13,583 bases of DNA from SIG575 sp045534165 (GCA_045534165.1 JAZSJD010000058.1:1-13583), one strand, 5' to 3'; positions 7,866 to 13,537 are shown, counted from the first letter of the stretch. The notes: generated by a model from the sequence alone, not told the origin. Program-made: numbers and translations.

Positions 7866-7894
7866 ATTATATCATTTTTGTTTTTATCTGTCAC
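7866..7894 (-). promoter_or_regulatory. Sigma-A promoter of the phoH-ybeY-dgkA operon
   Basis: On the minus strand, -35 GTGACA (7889-7894) and -10 TATAAT (7866-7871) are 17 bases apart. TGA before the -10 gives an extended -10. The predicted start near 7859 leaves a leader of about 35 bases holding the GGAGG of phoH. It lies between yqfD and phoH and separates sporulation genes from housekeeping genes. Confidence 0.75.
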
Positions 7895-7921
7895 TATTTT
7901 TTATAAATATTTTTATATGTT

Positions 7922-9109
7922 TTAGTCGTTTTCAATATTTATATCCATTTTTTCGCTCACGCCTATGCTTTCAATACATTCAGATACTGATCTCACTTCC
8001 CACACTTCAGATTCACATGTTATCTGAGATTGTATTTTCTGTATTTTCACCTCATTGAGTTTTTCGTCAAAGGTTTTGAAATATTTTTCACCTGCCATTA
8101 ATTTAGCTGCCTGTTTTGTAAGTTTTACCTTTTTCAAGTTATATAAAGCATGTCTCTGAGTTATTAATCCCACCGGTAATTTTACATCTGCTGAACTCAG
8201 ATAATCTTCTCCGGTTGAAAAGTCATAATCATCCTTCGGGTTAAACACAAAATTAACAGGAAAAACAACTCCAAAAAAATCAACAAAATATCTTTTTTTA
8301 ACTTTAGTGTAAACTCTCATATCATTTTTTAAAGGCATTTTTGCAGAAATTATATTCCTGGTTTCAGCAAAAACATTTGCATCCGCCTTGTAAAAGCTGA
8401 CTGTGTTATCTTTATTTGTCACCGCACCTGTAACAATTATATCTCCCTTTTCAACTGCACTCCCCCTGTCAACTACAATTGTACCCAAAAAATTTTCAAT
8501 AAGTACAATCTGTCCCGAATCTGATGCAACAATATTTGACGGTGTGTTATCTTCCTGTTCAATATTTTTTTCGATTCTCTCCTTAACTTCAATCGTAGCT
8601 TTGCAACCTTTAACGTTCACTGCATTCCACATCAGATCGTCCATTTTCTTCAATGCATTTCTTGAAATTTCTTTCGGGTTAAGATTTTCATTTTTTTTTC
8701 CTGTTTTAACACCCAGCTCCTCAAAAGCATTAATAATGTTTTCTTCAGGAATGTTTTTATTCCCCACAACATTCACCGACCATATTCTGCCCGAAAGAAA
8801 AAATGTCATTACAAAAAGAAACACAAAACCAAAAACAATTCCTACTCGTTTTCTGTTTCTTTGCATCCAGAAAGGTAAACCGTGTTTTTTTATTATATGC
8901 ACTTTCATTCCCGATTTTTTTGCCACCATGCGGATTTTATAATAAGATTTTATATCAGTAACGGCACTTATTTTGTTACCGCACATTTTCACATCCTGAA
9001 TGTTAATTTTATTGTGTGAACACAAATTTATAAACCTTTCAGGAAAACCTCCTGTTGCTTCAATTTCAACATATCCCTTTATAAGTTCAACTGTTTTATC
9101 AATAAACAT
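7922..9109 (-). CDS. yqfD: Sporulation protein YqfD
   Basis: A 395-residue bitopic membrane protein of the YqfD/SpoIV-associated family, expressed in the mother cell during sporulation in B. subtilis; its biochemical role is not known. A roughly 85-residue N-terminal domain precedes one transmembrane helix (about 88-107). The outer part opens with WSVNVVGNKNIPEENI, an FtsQ/POTRA-like pattern. I choose the ATG at 9109 over the longer frame opening at 9136, because GAGG (complement of 9118-9121) lies 8 bases upstream and overlaps the yqfC stop codon; the result begins MFIDK. Ten bases separate it from yqfC, so the pair is probably translationally coupled. Confidence 0.93.
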   Translation of the reverse strand: MFIDKTVELIKGYVEIEATGGFPERFINLCSHNKINIQDVKMCGNKISAVTDIKSYYKIRMVAKKSGMKVHIIKKHGLPFWMQRNRKRVGIVFGFVFLFVMTFFLSGRIWSVNVVGNKNIPEENIINAFEELGVKTGKKNENLNPKEISRNALKKMDDLMWNAVNVKGCKATIEVKERIEKNIEQEDNTPSNIVASDSGQIVLIENFLGTIVVDRGSAVEKGDIIVTGAVTNKDNTVSFYKADANVFAETRNIISAKMPLKNDMRVYTKVKKRYFVDFFGVVFPVNFVFNPKDDYDFSTGEDYLSSADVKLPVGLITQRHALYNLKKVKLTKQAAKLMAGEKYFKTFDEKLNEVKIQKIQSQITCESEVWEVRSVSECIESIGVSEKMDINIEND

Positions 9110-9119
9110 GCTTATTACC

Positions 9120-9404
9120 TCAACCGAATTCCACACTGAAAACTATACCTGTTATTATTGCCTGGGAAGCACCATATTCTTTCAGACTAAGATTGCTTCC
9201 CAAAAAAAGAACCGTGTTTTTCCCCATATTAAGTTTTATTCTTTCATCACTATATTCCAGTATACCCTGACAATCATTCACAATTGCCTCTCTGTTTCCG
9301 AATAACTCTATATGATTAAATCCTGCCACTATCGTTTTGGGGATTCCCAATTCTTCACTGATTTTTTCTGTTATTTTAGATTTCTTTCCCAAAAACCACA
9401 CCAT
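9120..9404 (-). CDS. yqfC: Sporulation protein YqfC (YabP/YqfC family)
   Basis: A 94-residue protein of the YabP/YqfC family, small soluble sporulation proteins without a known biochemical activity. Family traits are the GIPKTIVAGFNHIELFGNRE stretch (20-39) and the later ECSDE-like/LNMGKNTV and GSNLSLKEY segments with alternating beta strands. It is the first gene of the yqfCD pair, as in B. subtilis. The ribosome binding site at the chosen ATG is weak (AAAG just upstream); a GTG one codon later is an alternative. Upstream lie 64-82 AT-rich bases shared with the divergent YlbJ-like gene; no convincing promoter could be fixed there. Confidence 0.9.
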   Translation of the reverse strand: MVWFLGKKSKITEKISEELGIPKTIVAGFNHIELFGNREAIVNDCQGILEYSDERIKLNMGKNTVLFLGSNLSLKEYGASQAIITGIVFSVEFG

Positions 9405-9486
9405 CTTTCATCTGTGTTCAAACAATATTATGTTTTTATATTATTAAAAATTACTTTCCTTACATATATTGTTATGGGTGATTCAA

Positions 9487-10551
9487 TTGAAAAAAATCAT
9501 AAACCATAAAAACATTAAAATATTATTCTGTCTTGGTCTGTGCATTTTAATTGCTTTTGTTCTCATAAAATTCCGTACACTTTGTACAAAAGGTGTCAAA
9601 GACGCAATAGAGCTCTGTATCCAGACAATTATTCCGTCTCTTTTTCCCTTTCTTGTCCTTTCTTCTTTTGCAACAGAAAGCGGAACAATCAGTTTTTTAG
9701 GTAAAAAAACAGATAAAGTTTTCAGGAAAGTTTTCAAAGCTTCCGGTCATGCAGGAATCATTCTTTTATTTTCCCTTTTCAGCGGTTTTCCCGTGGGTTG
9801 CTCACTTGCATCTTCTCTTTATTCCGGACACAAAATATCTCAGAATGAAGCAAAACGTCTTGCACTGAGCTGTGTAAACGCAGGTCCTGCTTTTGTCATT
9901 ACCGCGGTGGGCTCAATGATGCTTTATTCTTTCAAAGCCGGATTGCTTATTTTTTTATCTTTGTCACTTTCTTCCGTTGTAATTTTCTTTCTTGCAGGAT
10001 TTATTCTTTCGGATGAAGAAAAAATAAAAACAGAAGAAACTGCAATACCCGTAATTTCACAATCACTCGTTTCTTCTGTTTATAATGCATCAAAATCCAT
10101 GCTTATTATCTGCTCGTGGATAATTATCTTTTCCTGTTTTCTTAATATCTTATACTTTCAGAAACCAGGTGTTCATTTTTCAGTTTTTTTCAATTCAGTT
10201 TTTGAAGTCACTTCCGGTTGCAGAAGTCTCGCACCTGATTGCAACCCTATTATAATTGCTGCTGTTATCGGCTGGGGCGGATTATGTGTTCATTGTCAGG
10301 TTTTTCCGTATATATTAAAAATCGGGTTGAAAGCCAAATACTTTTTTTGTTCAAGACTTCTTAATGCTATGCTTTCCGCTTTTTTCTGCAATCTTGCTTT
10401 CAAAATCTTCCCATGTGAAATTTCCGTGTTTTCAACAGGCGTTCAACCCACACTCAAGACTTTTGCTGTAAGCATTCCCGTCACAGCAGGTTTACTGCTT
10501 ATGTGTGTAATTTTTGTTTTAGACCTTGATGCTCACAAAAAAATATGTTAA
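9487..10551 (+). CDS. ylbJ: YlbJ-like sporulation integral membrane protein
   Basis: About 354 residues, with several hydrophobic helices throughout. Segments typical of the YlbJ / nucleoside-recognition (Gate) family are IIPSLFPFLVLSSF near the N-terminus, SGFPVGCSLASSLYSG, then ISQNEAKRLALSCVNAGPAF, and GWGGLCVHCQVFPY in the second half. YlbJ is needed for spore cortex formation in B. subtilis; its transport role, if any, is unknown. The open frame extends up to TTG 9469, with GTG 9478 also possible. I prefer TTG 9487 because GGGTGAT (9476-9482), a good anti-16S match, lies just upstream. It diverges from yqfCD, and the 72-residue gene follows after 24 bases. The family is fairly sure, the start less so. 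Confidence 0.82.
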   Translation: MKKIINHKNIKILFCLGLCILIAFVLIKFRTLCTKGVKDAIELCIQTIIPSLFPFLVLSSFATESGTISFLGKKTDKVFRKVFKASGHAGIILLFSLFSGFPVGCSLASSLYSGHKISQNEAKRLALSCVNAGPAFVITAVGSMMLYSFKAGLLIFLSLSLSSVVIFFLAGFILSDEEKIKTEETAIPVISQSLVSSVYNASKSMLIICSWIIIFSCFLNILYFQKPGVHFSVFFNSVFEVTSGCRSLAPDCNPIIIAAVIGWGGLCVHCQVFPYILKIGLKAKYFFCSRLLNAMLSAFFCNLAFKIFPCEISVFSTGVQPTLKTFAVSIPVTAGLLLMCVIFVLDLDAHKKIC

Positions 10552-10575
10552 AATAACTATACGAGGTGAGTATTT

Positions 10576-10794
10576 ATGGATAAAAAACAAATGACTATAA
10601 CTAAAAAAGATTATTGTTGCGCAATCTGTATGCACGGAAAAAAAGCAGCAGACAGCGATTTGATTCTCTGTTATAAAAAAGGCGTTCTTCAACCTGATTA
10701 TAAATGCTCTTCATTTAAATACGATCCTTTACGCAGAGAGCCTAAAAGAATGCCTGACCTGCCCGAATATACTTTTGAAGATTTTAAACTTTAA
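10576..10794 (+). CDS. Conserved small cysteine-rich protein of unknown function
   Basis: A 72-residue soluble protein with a strong ribosome binding site (GAGGTGA, 10564-10570). It has five cysteines: Cys14, Cys15, Cys18, Cys32 and Cys44, in the frame YCCAIC...LCYKKG...YKCSSFKYDPLRRE. The spacing suggests a small zinc or iron-sulphur site. The second half is basic and proline-rich (KYDPLRREPKRMPDLPEY) and ends FEDFKL. From memory, similar short proteins with a C-terminal FKYDPLKR-like motif occur in many Clostridia without a known function; I cannot verify this here. It lies 24 bases after the YlbJ-like gene and just before a strong terminator, so it is the last gene of that unit. Confidence 0.85.
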   Translation: MDKKQMTITKKDYCCAICMHGKKAADSDLILCYKKGVLQPDYKCSSFKYDPLRREPKRMPDLPEYTFEDFKL

Positions 10795-10796
10795 GC

Positions 10797-10827
10797 AAAA
10801 GCCACCAACTTCGTGTTGGTGGCTTTT
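10797..10827. terminator. Bidirectional intrinsic terminator
   Basis: GCCACCAAC (10801-10809) and GTTGGTGGC (10815-10823) form a 9-bp GC-rich stem with loop TTCGT. AAAA before and TTTTT after make it work in both directions. It ends the plus-strand YlbJ-like/72-residue unit and the minus-strand DeoR/Cro-like unit; the two convergent stop codons lie 2-3 bases from its edges. Confidence 0.93.
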
Positions 10828-10829
10828 TG

Positions 10830-11018
10830 TTATAACTCCAAAGGATTAATGTTAAGTTTTTTGCATATCTGAATAACGGTGTCAAAAGAAGCTCCCCCCA
10901 CGCCTCTCGATAATAACGTCATCAAAGAACTGTATGGTATATCTGCTTCAATGGAAAAACGACGTAAACTTACATAATTATCTAGAATAAGATTCCTTAA
11001 TTTAAGCTCTCTATTCAT
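10830..11018 (-). CDS. Small Cro/C1-type helix-turn-helix protein
   Basis: A 62-residue protein that is essentially one Cro/C1 (XRE) DNA-binding domain. LRRFSIEADIPYSSLMTLL (residues 18-36) is the helix-turn-helix, and FDTVIQICKKLNINPLEL is the closing helix pair typical of the family. There is no sensor or oligomerisation domain. Its ATG overlaps the stop of the DeoR-type gene as ATGA (11015-11018), so it is translated by coupling and made in step with that regulator. A GGAGG-like sequence (complement of 11026-11030) lies within the end of the upstream gene. Target and ligand are unknown. It could be a co-regulator or the antitoxin-like remnant of a lost system, but no toxin gene is beside it. 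Confidence 0.85.
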   Translation of the reverse strand: MNRELKLRNLILDNYVSLRRFSIEADIPYSSLMTLLSRGVGGASFDTVIQICKKLNINPLEL

Positions 11019-11791
11019 TTTTGTTCCTCCACAACAATAACATCAACTAATCTTTCTTCAAGCGCCGAAATTGAATCTTCTACACAATCCCAATCAGTAA
11101 TAACCGCATCAAAAACATCGGCATCGCATACTTTTATAAACGAATTGACGCCTATTTTGCTACCGGGTAATAACAAAAACTTTTTCCTGCTATTTCTTAT
11201 TACTGCTCTTTGAAAAGAAGCTGTTTCATCTGAACCGTTTGACAAACCAAAATCAGCAGTTAACCCCGACCCTGTTATAAAGCAGATATCAAAATGCATT
11301 TTGCTGACAAAATCAATTGCGATACTATCCACCAATGAACCACTACGACGCATTTTTCCACCCACAACATATACATCAATGTTTTCAAAGCTTCTCAATT
11401 CTTTCCCAAGGTCAACAGCATTTACTACAACTGTAAAATGGAAATCTCTGGGAAGCATTGAAACCATAATATAACCAAAAGAACCACTTGTTATATACAC
11501 AATATCATTTTCTTTTATATTTTTTATTGCGTTTTTTGCAATTTCCCTGTAATTCGGAAAAATAGTCATTTTTTCGAAATCACGATTCATGGGTGGCCAC
11601 ACGCTTACTTGTTGAAGTTTTATTGCTCCACCATAAGTGCGTTTGCACAACCCTTTTTGGTCAAGCATTCTTAAATCACGCCTTGCAGACTCATCAGAAA
11701 TCTCATATTTTTCTGTTATAAAATTTATTGTTATTTTTCCGTCTTTGTTTATTTTTTCTAATATTTCCTTCTGCCTTTCTTCTATAAACAT
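11015..11791 (-). CDS. DeoR/GlpR-family transcriptional regulator, divergent effector domain
   Basis: A 258-residue regulator. The N-terminal winged helix-turn-helix (about 3-57) has the DeoR signature ISDESARRDLRMLDQKGLCKR and TYGGAI (52-57). The C-terminal DeoRC sensor (about 75-235) normally binds a sugar phosphate through DxGTT and DSSK motifs. At those places this protein has ITSGSFG (100-106) and PGSKIG (209-214), so key acidic residues are missing and the ligand may differ. The ATG has an excellent GGAGG ribosome binding site (complement of 11803-11807) and its own promoter upstream. It is coupled by ATGA overlap to the Cro/C1-like gene. A sugar-related neighbour, nagB, lies about 1 kb away; a link to it is speculation. 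Confidence 0.9.
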   Translation of the reverse strand: MFIEERQKEILEKINKDGKITINFITEKYEISDESARRDLRMLDQKGLCKRTYGGAIKLQQVSVWPPMNRDFEKMTIFPNYREIAKNAIKNIKENDIVYITSGSFGYIMVSMLPRDFHFTVVVNAVDLGKELRSFENIDVYVVGGKMRRSGSLVDSIAIDFVSKMHFDICFITGSGLTADFGLSNGSDETASFQRAVIRNSRKKFLLLPGSKIGVNSFIKVCDADVFDAVITDWDCVEDSISALEERLVDVIVVEEQK

Positions 11792-11833
11792 ATTTTACCT
11801 CCGCAAAAATATATAATCGGCTCCGACAAACAT

Positions 11834-11862
11834 ATATTACCACACAAACGGAAACATTTCAA
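11834..11862 (-). promoter_or_regulatory. Sigma-A promoter of the DeoR-type regulator
   Basis: On the minus strand, -35 TTGAAA (11857-11862) and -10 TAATAT (11834-11839) are 17 bases apart, with TGG before the -10 as an extended element. The predicted start is near 11827. CCGTTT occurs twice, exactly 20 bases apart (complement of 11846-11851 and 11866-11871), around the -35, and may be an operator. Confidence 0.7.
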
Positions 11863-11888
11863 CAAAAACGGTAATCGAATTTGCGTAT

Positions 11889-11917
11889 AAAAACGGACGG
11901 TTTATCCCGTCCGTTTT
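11889..11917 (-). terminator. Intrinsic terminator after the RidA-family gene
   Basis: AAAACGGACGG (11890-11900) and CCGTCCGTTTT (11907-11917) form an 11-bp stem with a 6-base loop, 4 bases after the RidA-family stop codon. Five T residues follow on the minus strand. It separates the small-membrane-protein/RidA unit from the DeoR-type regulator. Confidence 0.88.
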
Positions 11918-11920
11918 AAA

Positions 11921-12298
11921 TTATTCTTCATATTTAGGCTTGTAAGCAATACCATCCATTTGACAAAGACATCTATCATTGACAAATTCTGTAACTATTG
12001 TCATTCTGGCAGGTGCTCCGTTTTTAAAATATTCTCTGAAAACATCTGCCCCTCTGCGAAAGTCCTCAACGTCTTTTATGTAGAAATTTATCTGCACCAA
12101 ATCATCAAGTGTTGCACCCACAGTTGAAAGCGTTTCCGCCATATTTTCAATAACTGCCCTTGTTTGATTTACAATATCATATACATCTTGTCCACCTGCA
12201 TGATGTGCGAGAAAAATATAATCACCAGCAACGACGCAAGAAGAACAAGTATCATCTCCACAATGGGTCGGCATTTTCTTAATCATAATCTCCGTCAT
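11921..12298 (-). CDS. RidA (YjgF/UK114) family protein, non-canonical
   Basis: A 125-residue member of the Rid family of trimeric small proteins; RidA itself hydrolyses reactive enamine/imine intermediates such as 2-aminoacrylate. Recognisable are YDIVNQTRAVIENMAETL (39-56), the DDLVQINFYIKD segment (65-76) and the C-terminal DGIAYKP. Arg98 in PARMT matches the catalytic Arg105 of E. coli RidA. However, the GPY motif with Tyr17 is replaced by GDDTCSSC, and the Glu120 position is Asp. Five cysteines (13, 18, 21, 110, 112) are unusual. Deaminase activity is therefore uncertain. The ATG lies 2 bases after the preceding stop codon, suggesting reinitiation; the ATG four codons in, after GGAG, is an alternative. 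Confidence 0.88.
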   Translation of the reverse strand: MTEIMIKKMPTHCGDDTCSSCVVAGDYIFLAHHAGGQDVYDIVNQTRAVIENMAETLSTVGATLDDLVQINFYIKDVEDFRRGADVFREYFKNGAPARMTIVTEFVNDRCLCQMDGIAYKPKYEE

Positions 12299-12300
12299 CC

Positions 12301-12549
12301 TTACGCTACATAACTATCAAAACTGATTATATTTGAATAAATTTTTTCAGATGAAGATTTTGCTTTTCTTTTTGTTTTCATATATTCTTCAATACTGAGA
12401 CCCGCTTTGCGTGCCTGCATTCTGAGTTTGATATATTTAAAAACTATTCTTTCAAACTCTGCTATCTCCTTTTCATAAAGGAATCCTACAAAAATTGCTA
12501 TGGCAAAAATCATTCCGAAAATAATTGCAAGTGTTAAAGCTACTGACAT
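12301..12549 (-). CDS. Small single-helix membrane protein of unknown function
   Basis: An 82-residue protein that I do not recognise. Residues 3-24 (VALTLAIIFGMIFAIAIFVGFL) are one hydrophobic helix, shown here only in outline. A charged region follows at 25-45, then a basic stretch with RMQARKAG and KTKRKAKSSSEK (to about 69), and a mildly hydrophobic tail. With few positive charges ahead of the helix and many behind it, the tail is predicted to be cytoplasmic. The ATG has AAGGAAG 8 bases upstream. It is the first gene of a two-gene unit with the RidA-family protein. The promoter in front is near-consensus and carries a LexA-like palindrome at the start point. By size and control it recalls SOS-induced small membrane proteins such as YneA, but no sequence likeness is claimed. 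Confidence 0.8.
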   Translation of the reverse strand: MSVALTLAIIFGMIFAIAIFVGFLYEKEIAEFERIVFKYIKLRMQARKAGLSIEEYMKTKRKAKSSSEKIYSNIISFDSYVA

Positions 12550-12568
12550 ATTTATTACTTCCTTTCAT

Positions 12569-12589
12569 CGTTCATTTATATGATGAACG
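12569..12589. repeat. Inverted repeat in the leader of the small-membrane-protein gene
   Basis: CGTTCAT (12569-12575) and ATGAACG (12583-12589) form a perfect 7-bp inverted repeat with a 7-base loop. It lies in the predicted 5' leader, a few bases upstream of the ribosome binding site, and shares its GAAC with the LexA-like palindrome. It may be an operator half-site pair or a small RNA hairpin. Confidence 0.5.
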
Positions 12590-12596
12590 TTTGTTC
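12585..12596. promoter_or_regulatory. LexA (SOS) box-like palindrome
   Basis: GAACGTTTGTTC is an exact GAAC-N4-GTTC palindrome, the core of the LexA box in Bacillus and Clostridia (CGAAC-N4-GTTCG). It lies at about +5 to +16 of the start predicted for the promoter at 12608-12635, where a bound repressor would block transcription. The outer bases are T and T rather than C and G. An identical core inside mutS2 (1711-1722) shows that chance matches occur, so this call relies on position. Confidence 0.45.
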
Positions 12597-12607
12597 TTTA
12601 TGTCACT

Positions 12608-12635
12608 ATTATAACACAAAAAATCGATTTGTCAA
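12608..12635 (-). promoter_or_regulatory. Strong sigma-A promoter of the small membrane protein/RidA unit
   Basis: On the minus strand, a perfect -35 TTGACA (12630-12635) and a perfect -10 TATAAT (12608-12613) are 16 bases apart, with TGT before the -10. It is the best match to consensus in the window. The predicted start is near 12601, giving a leader of about 50 bases. So strong a promoter in front of a small gene suggests it is normally held down by a repressor. Confidence 0.85.
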
Positions 12636-12662
12636 CACAAATGTTCGTTTTTATGTTCGGAT

Positions 12663-12682
12663 AAGTACATATAATCGTACTT
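12663..12682. repeat. Inverted repeat in the divergent regulatory region
   Basis: AAGTAC (12663-12668) and GTACTT (12677-12682) are perfect 6-base arms around 8 bases. The centre contains TATAAT (12670-12675) in the plus direction, but no convincing -35 stands 16-18 bases upstream. It is a candidate operator between the two divergent genes. Confidence 0.4.
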
Positions 12683-12736
12683 TGCTCTTGCTTTTTTATA
12701 TTTTTTTGAATTTTTTCCTTTATTTTTTACATTATG

Positions 12737-12765
12737 TAGAAAAAATATATAAAATGTGGTATAAT
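12737..12765 (+). promoter_or_regulatory. Extended -10 promoter of nagB
   Basis: A perfect -10 TATAAT (12760-12765) is preceded by TGG, an extended -10 element. The -35 TAGAAA (12737-12742) matches 4 of 6 at a spacing of 17 bases. The predicted start near 12772 leaves a short leader of about 25 bases with the ribosome binding site GGAGG (12784-12788). Confidence 0.75.
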
Positions 12766-12796
12766 TTTTTCATCAAAAATTCCGGAGGAATGTAAA

Positions 12797-13525
12797 ATGA
12801 AAGTAATGGTTTATAAAACAGCAGAAGAAATTGCAGAAGCAGTAGGCAGAATTATCATCAAAAGAGTTGCCGATGAGCCTTCTTGTGCAATCGGTTTTGC
12901 AACAGGTGCTTCACCTGTTCCCACATATGAATACATAGTAAGCGAATTCAACAAAGGAAACATTTCTTTCAAAGATATGAAAACATTCAATCTTGATGAA
13001 TATTGCGACCTTCCTGTTGAGGACAAAAACAGCTACCACACATTTATGCACGAGAACCTTTTCGACAAAATTGATGTTAATGCTGAAAACATTAATTTCC
13101 TTGATGGTAATGCAGAAGATTATGATGCAGAAAGTGCAAGATATGCAGAAGCTATCAAAGCTGCAGGCGGAATCAAAGTTCAGATCCTCGGCATCGGTAC
13201 AAACGGTCACATCGGTTTCAATGAACCTGCTGATGAATTCACAGATGAAGCTTTTAAAGTTACTCTTACACAGAGCACAATCGACAGCAATCAGAAATAT
13301 TTCGGCGAACAGGCAATGCCCAGATATGCTATGACAATGGGTATCGGCAGCATCATGAGAGCAAAGAAAATTGTTTTCGTTGCAACAGGCGAAGGCAAGG
13401 CAGATGCAGTTAAAGGCATGATCGAAGGCGAAGTAACACCCAAGTGCCCCGCATCAATCCTTCAGCAGCATGATGATGTTACAATCTTCATTGACAAAGC
13501 AGCAGCTTCAAAGCTTTCAAAATAA
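12797..13525 (+). CDS. nagB: Glucosamine-6-phosphate deaminase NagB
   Basis: A 242-residue enzyme, the usual length in Firmicutes. It converts glucosamine 6-phosphate to fructose 6-phosphate and ammonia, feeding amino sugars into glycolysis. TGASPVPTYEYI (37-48) binds phosphate. NLDEY (65-69) holds the Asp equivalent to E. coli Asp72. GIGTNGHIGFNEP (132-144) holds the active-site His138 and Glu143; Asn136, where E. coli has Asp141, is common in Gram-positive enzymes. TGEGKADAVKGM (about 197-208) closes the site. The ATG has GGAGG upstream. Codons are biased towards those of well-expressed genes. No nagA lies beside it in this window, and it appears to be a single-gene unit ended by a hairpin. 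Confidence 0.97.
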   Translation: MKVMVYKTAEEIAEAVGRIIIKRVADEPSCAIGFATGASPVPTYEYIVSEFNKGNISFKDMKTFNLDEYCDLPVEDKNSYHTFMHENLFDKIDVNAENINFLDGNAEDYDAESARYAEAIKAAGGIKVQILGIGTNGHIGFNEPADEFTDEAFKVTLTQSTIDSNQKYFGEQAMPRYAMTMGIGSIMRAKKIVFVATGEGKADAVKGMIEGEVTPKCPASILQQHDDVTIFIDKAAASKLSK

Positions 13526-13537
13526 TTTAATAACGAC

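Noticed and set aside
8403..8942. A 179-residue open frame on the plus strand opposite yqfD
   Set aside because: It is antisense to a clear yqfD frame, is rich in Ser, Phe and Thr as reverse frames of Lys/Glu-rich genes are, and has no ribosome binding site.
9436..9470. Sigma-E-like elements before the YlbJ-like gene
   Set aside because: The -35-like and -10-like pieces are about 20 bases apart instead of 13-15, and the start would fall almost on the ribosome binding site, so no promoter was annotated.
10830..11018. Toxin-antitoxin module for the small Cro/C1-type protein
   Set aside because: The only coupled partner is a DeoR-type regulator; no toxin-like gene is adjacent.
12580..12795. 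A 71-residue plus-strand frame in the region upstream of nagB
   Set aside because: It runs through both promoters and the nagB ribosome binding site, and its composition (Tyr, Phe, Asn) is that of translated AT-rich non-coding DNA.
12993..13334. A 113-residue frame inside nagB, and two minus-strand frames opposite it
   Set aside because: NagB motifs place the true frame beyond doubt; these are out-of-frame readings.
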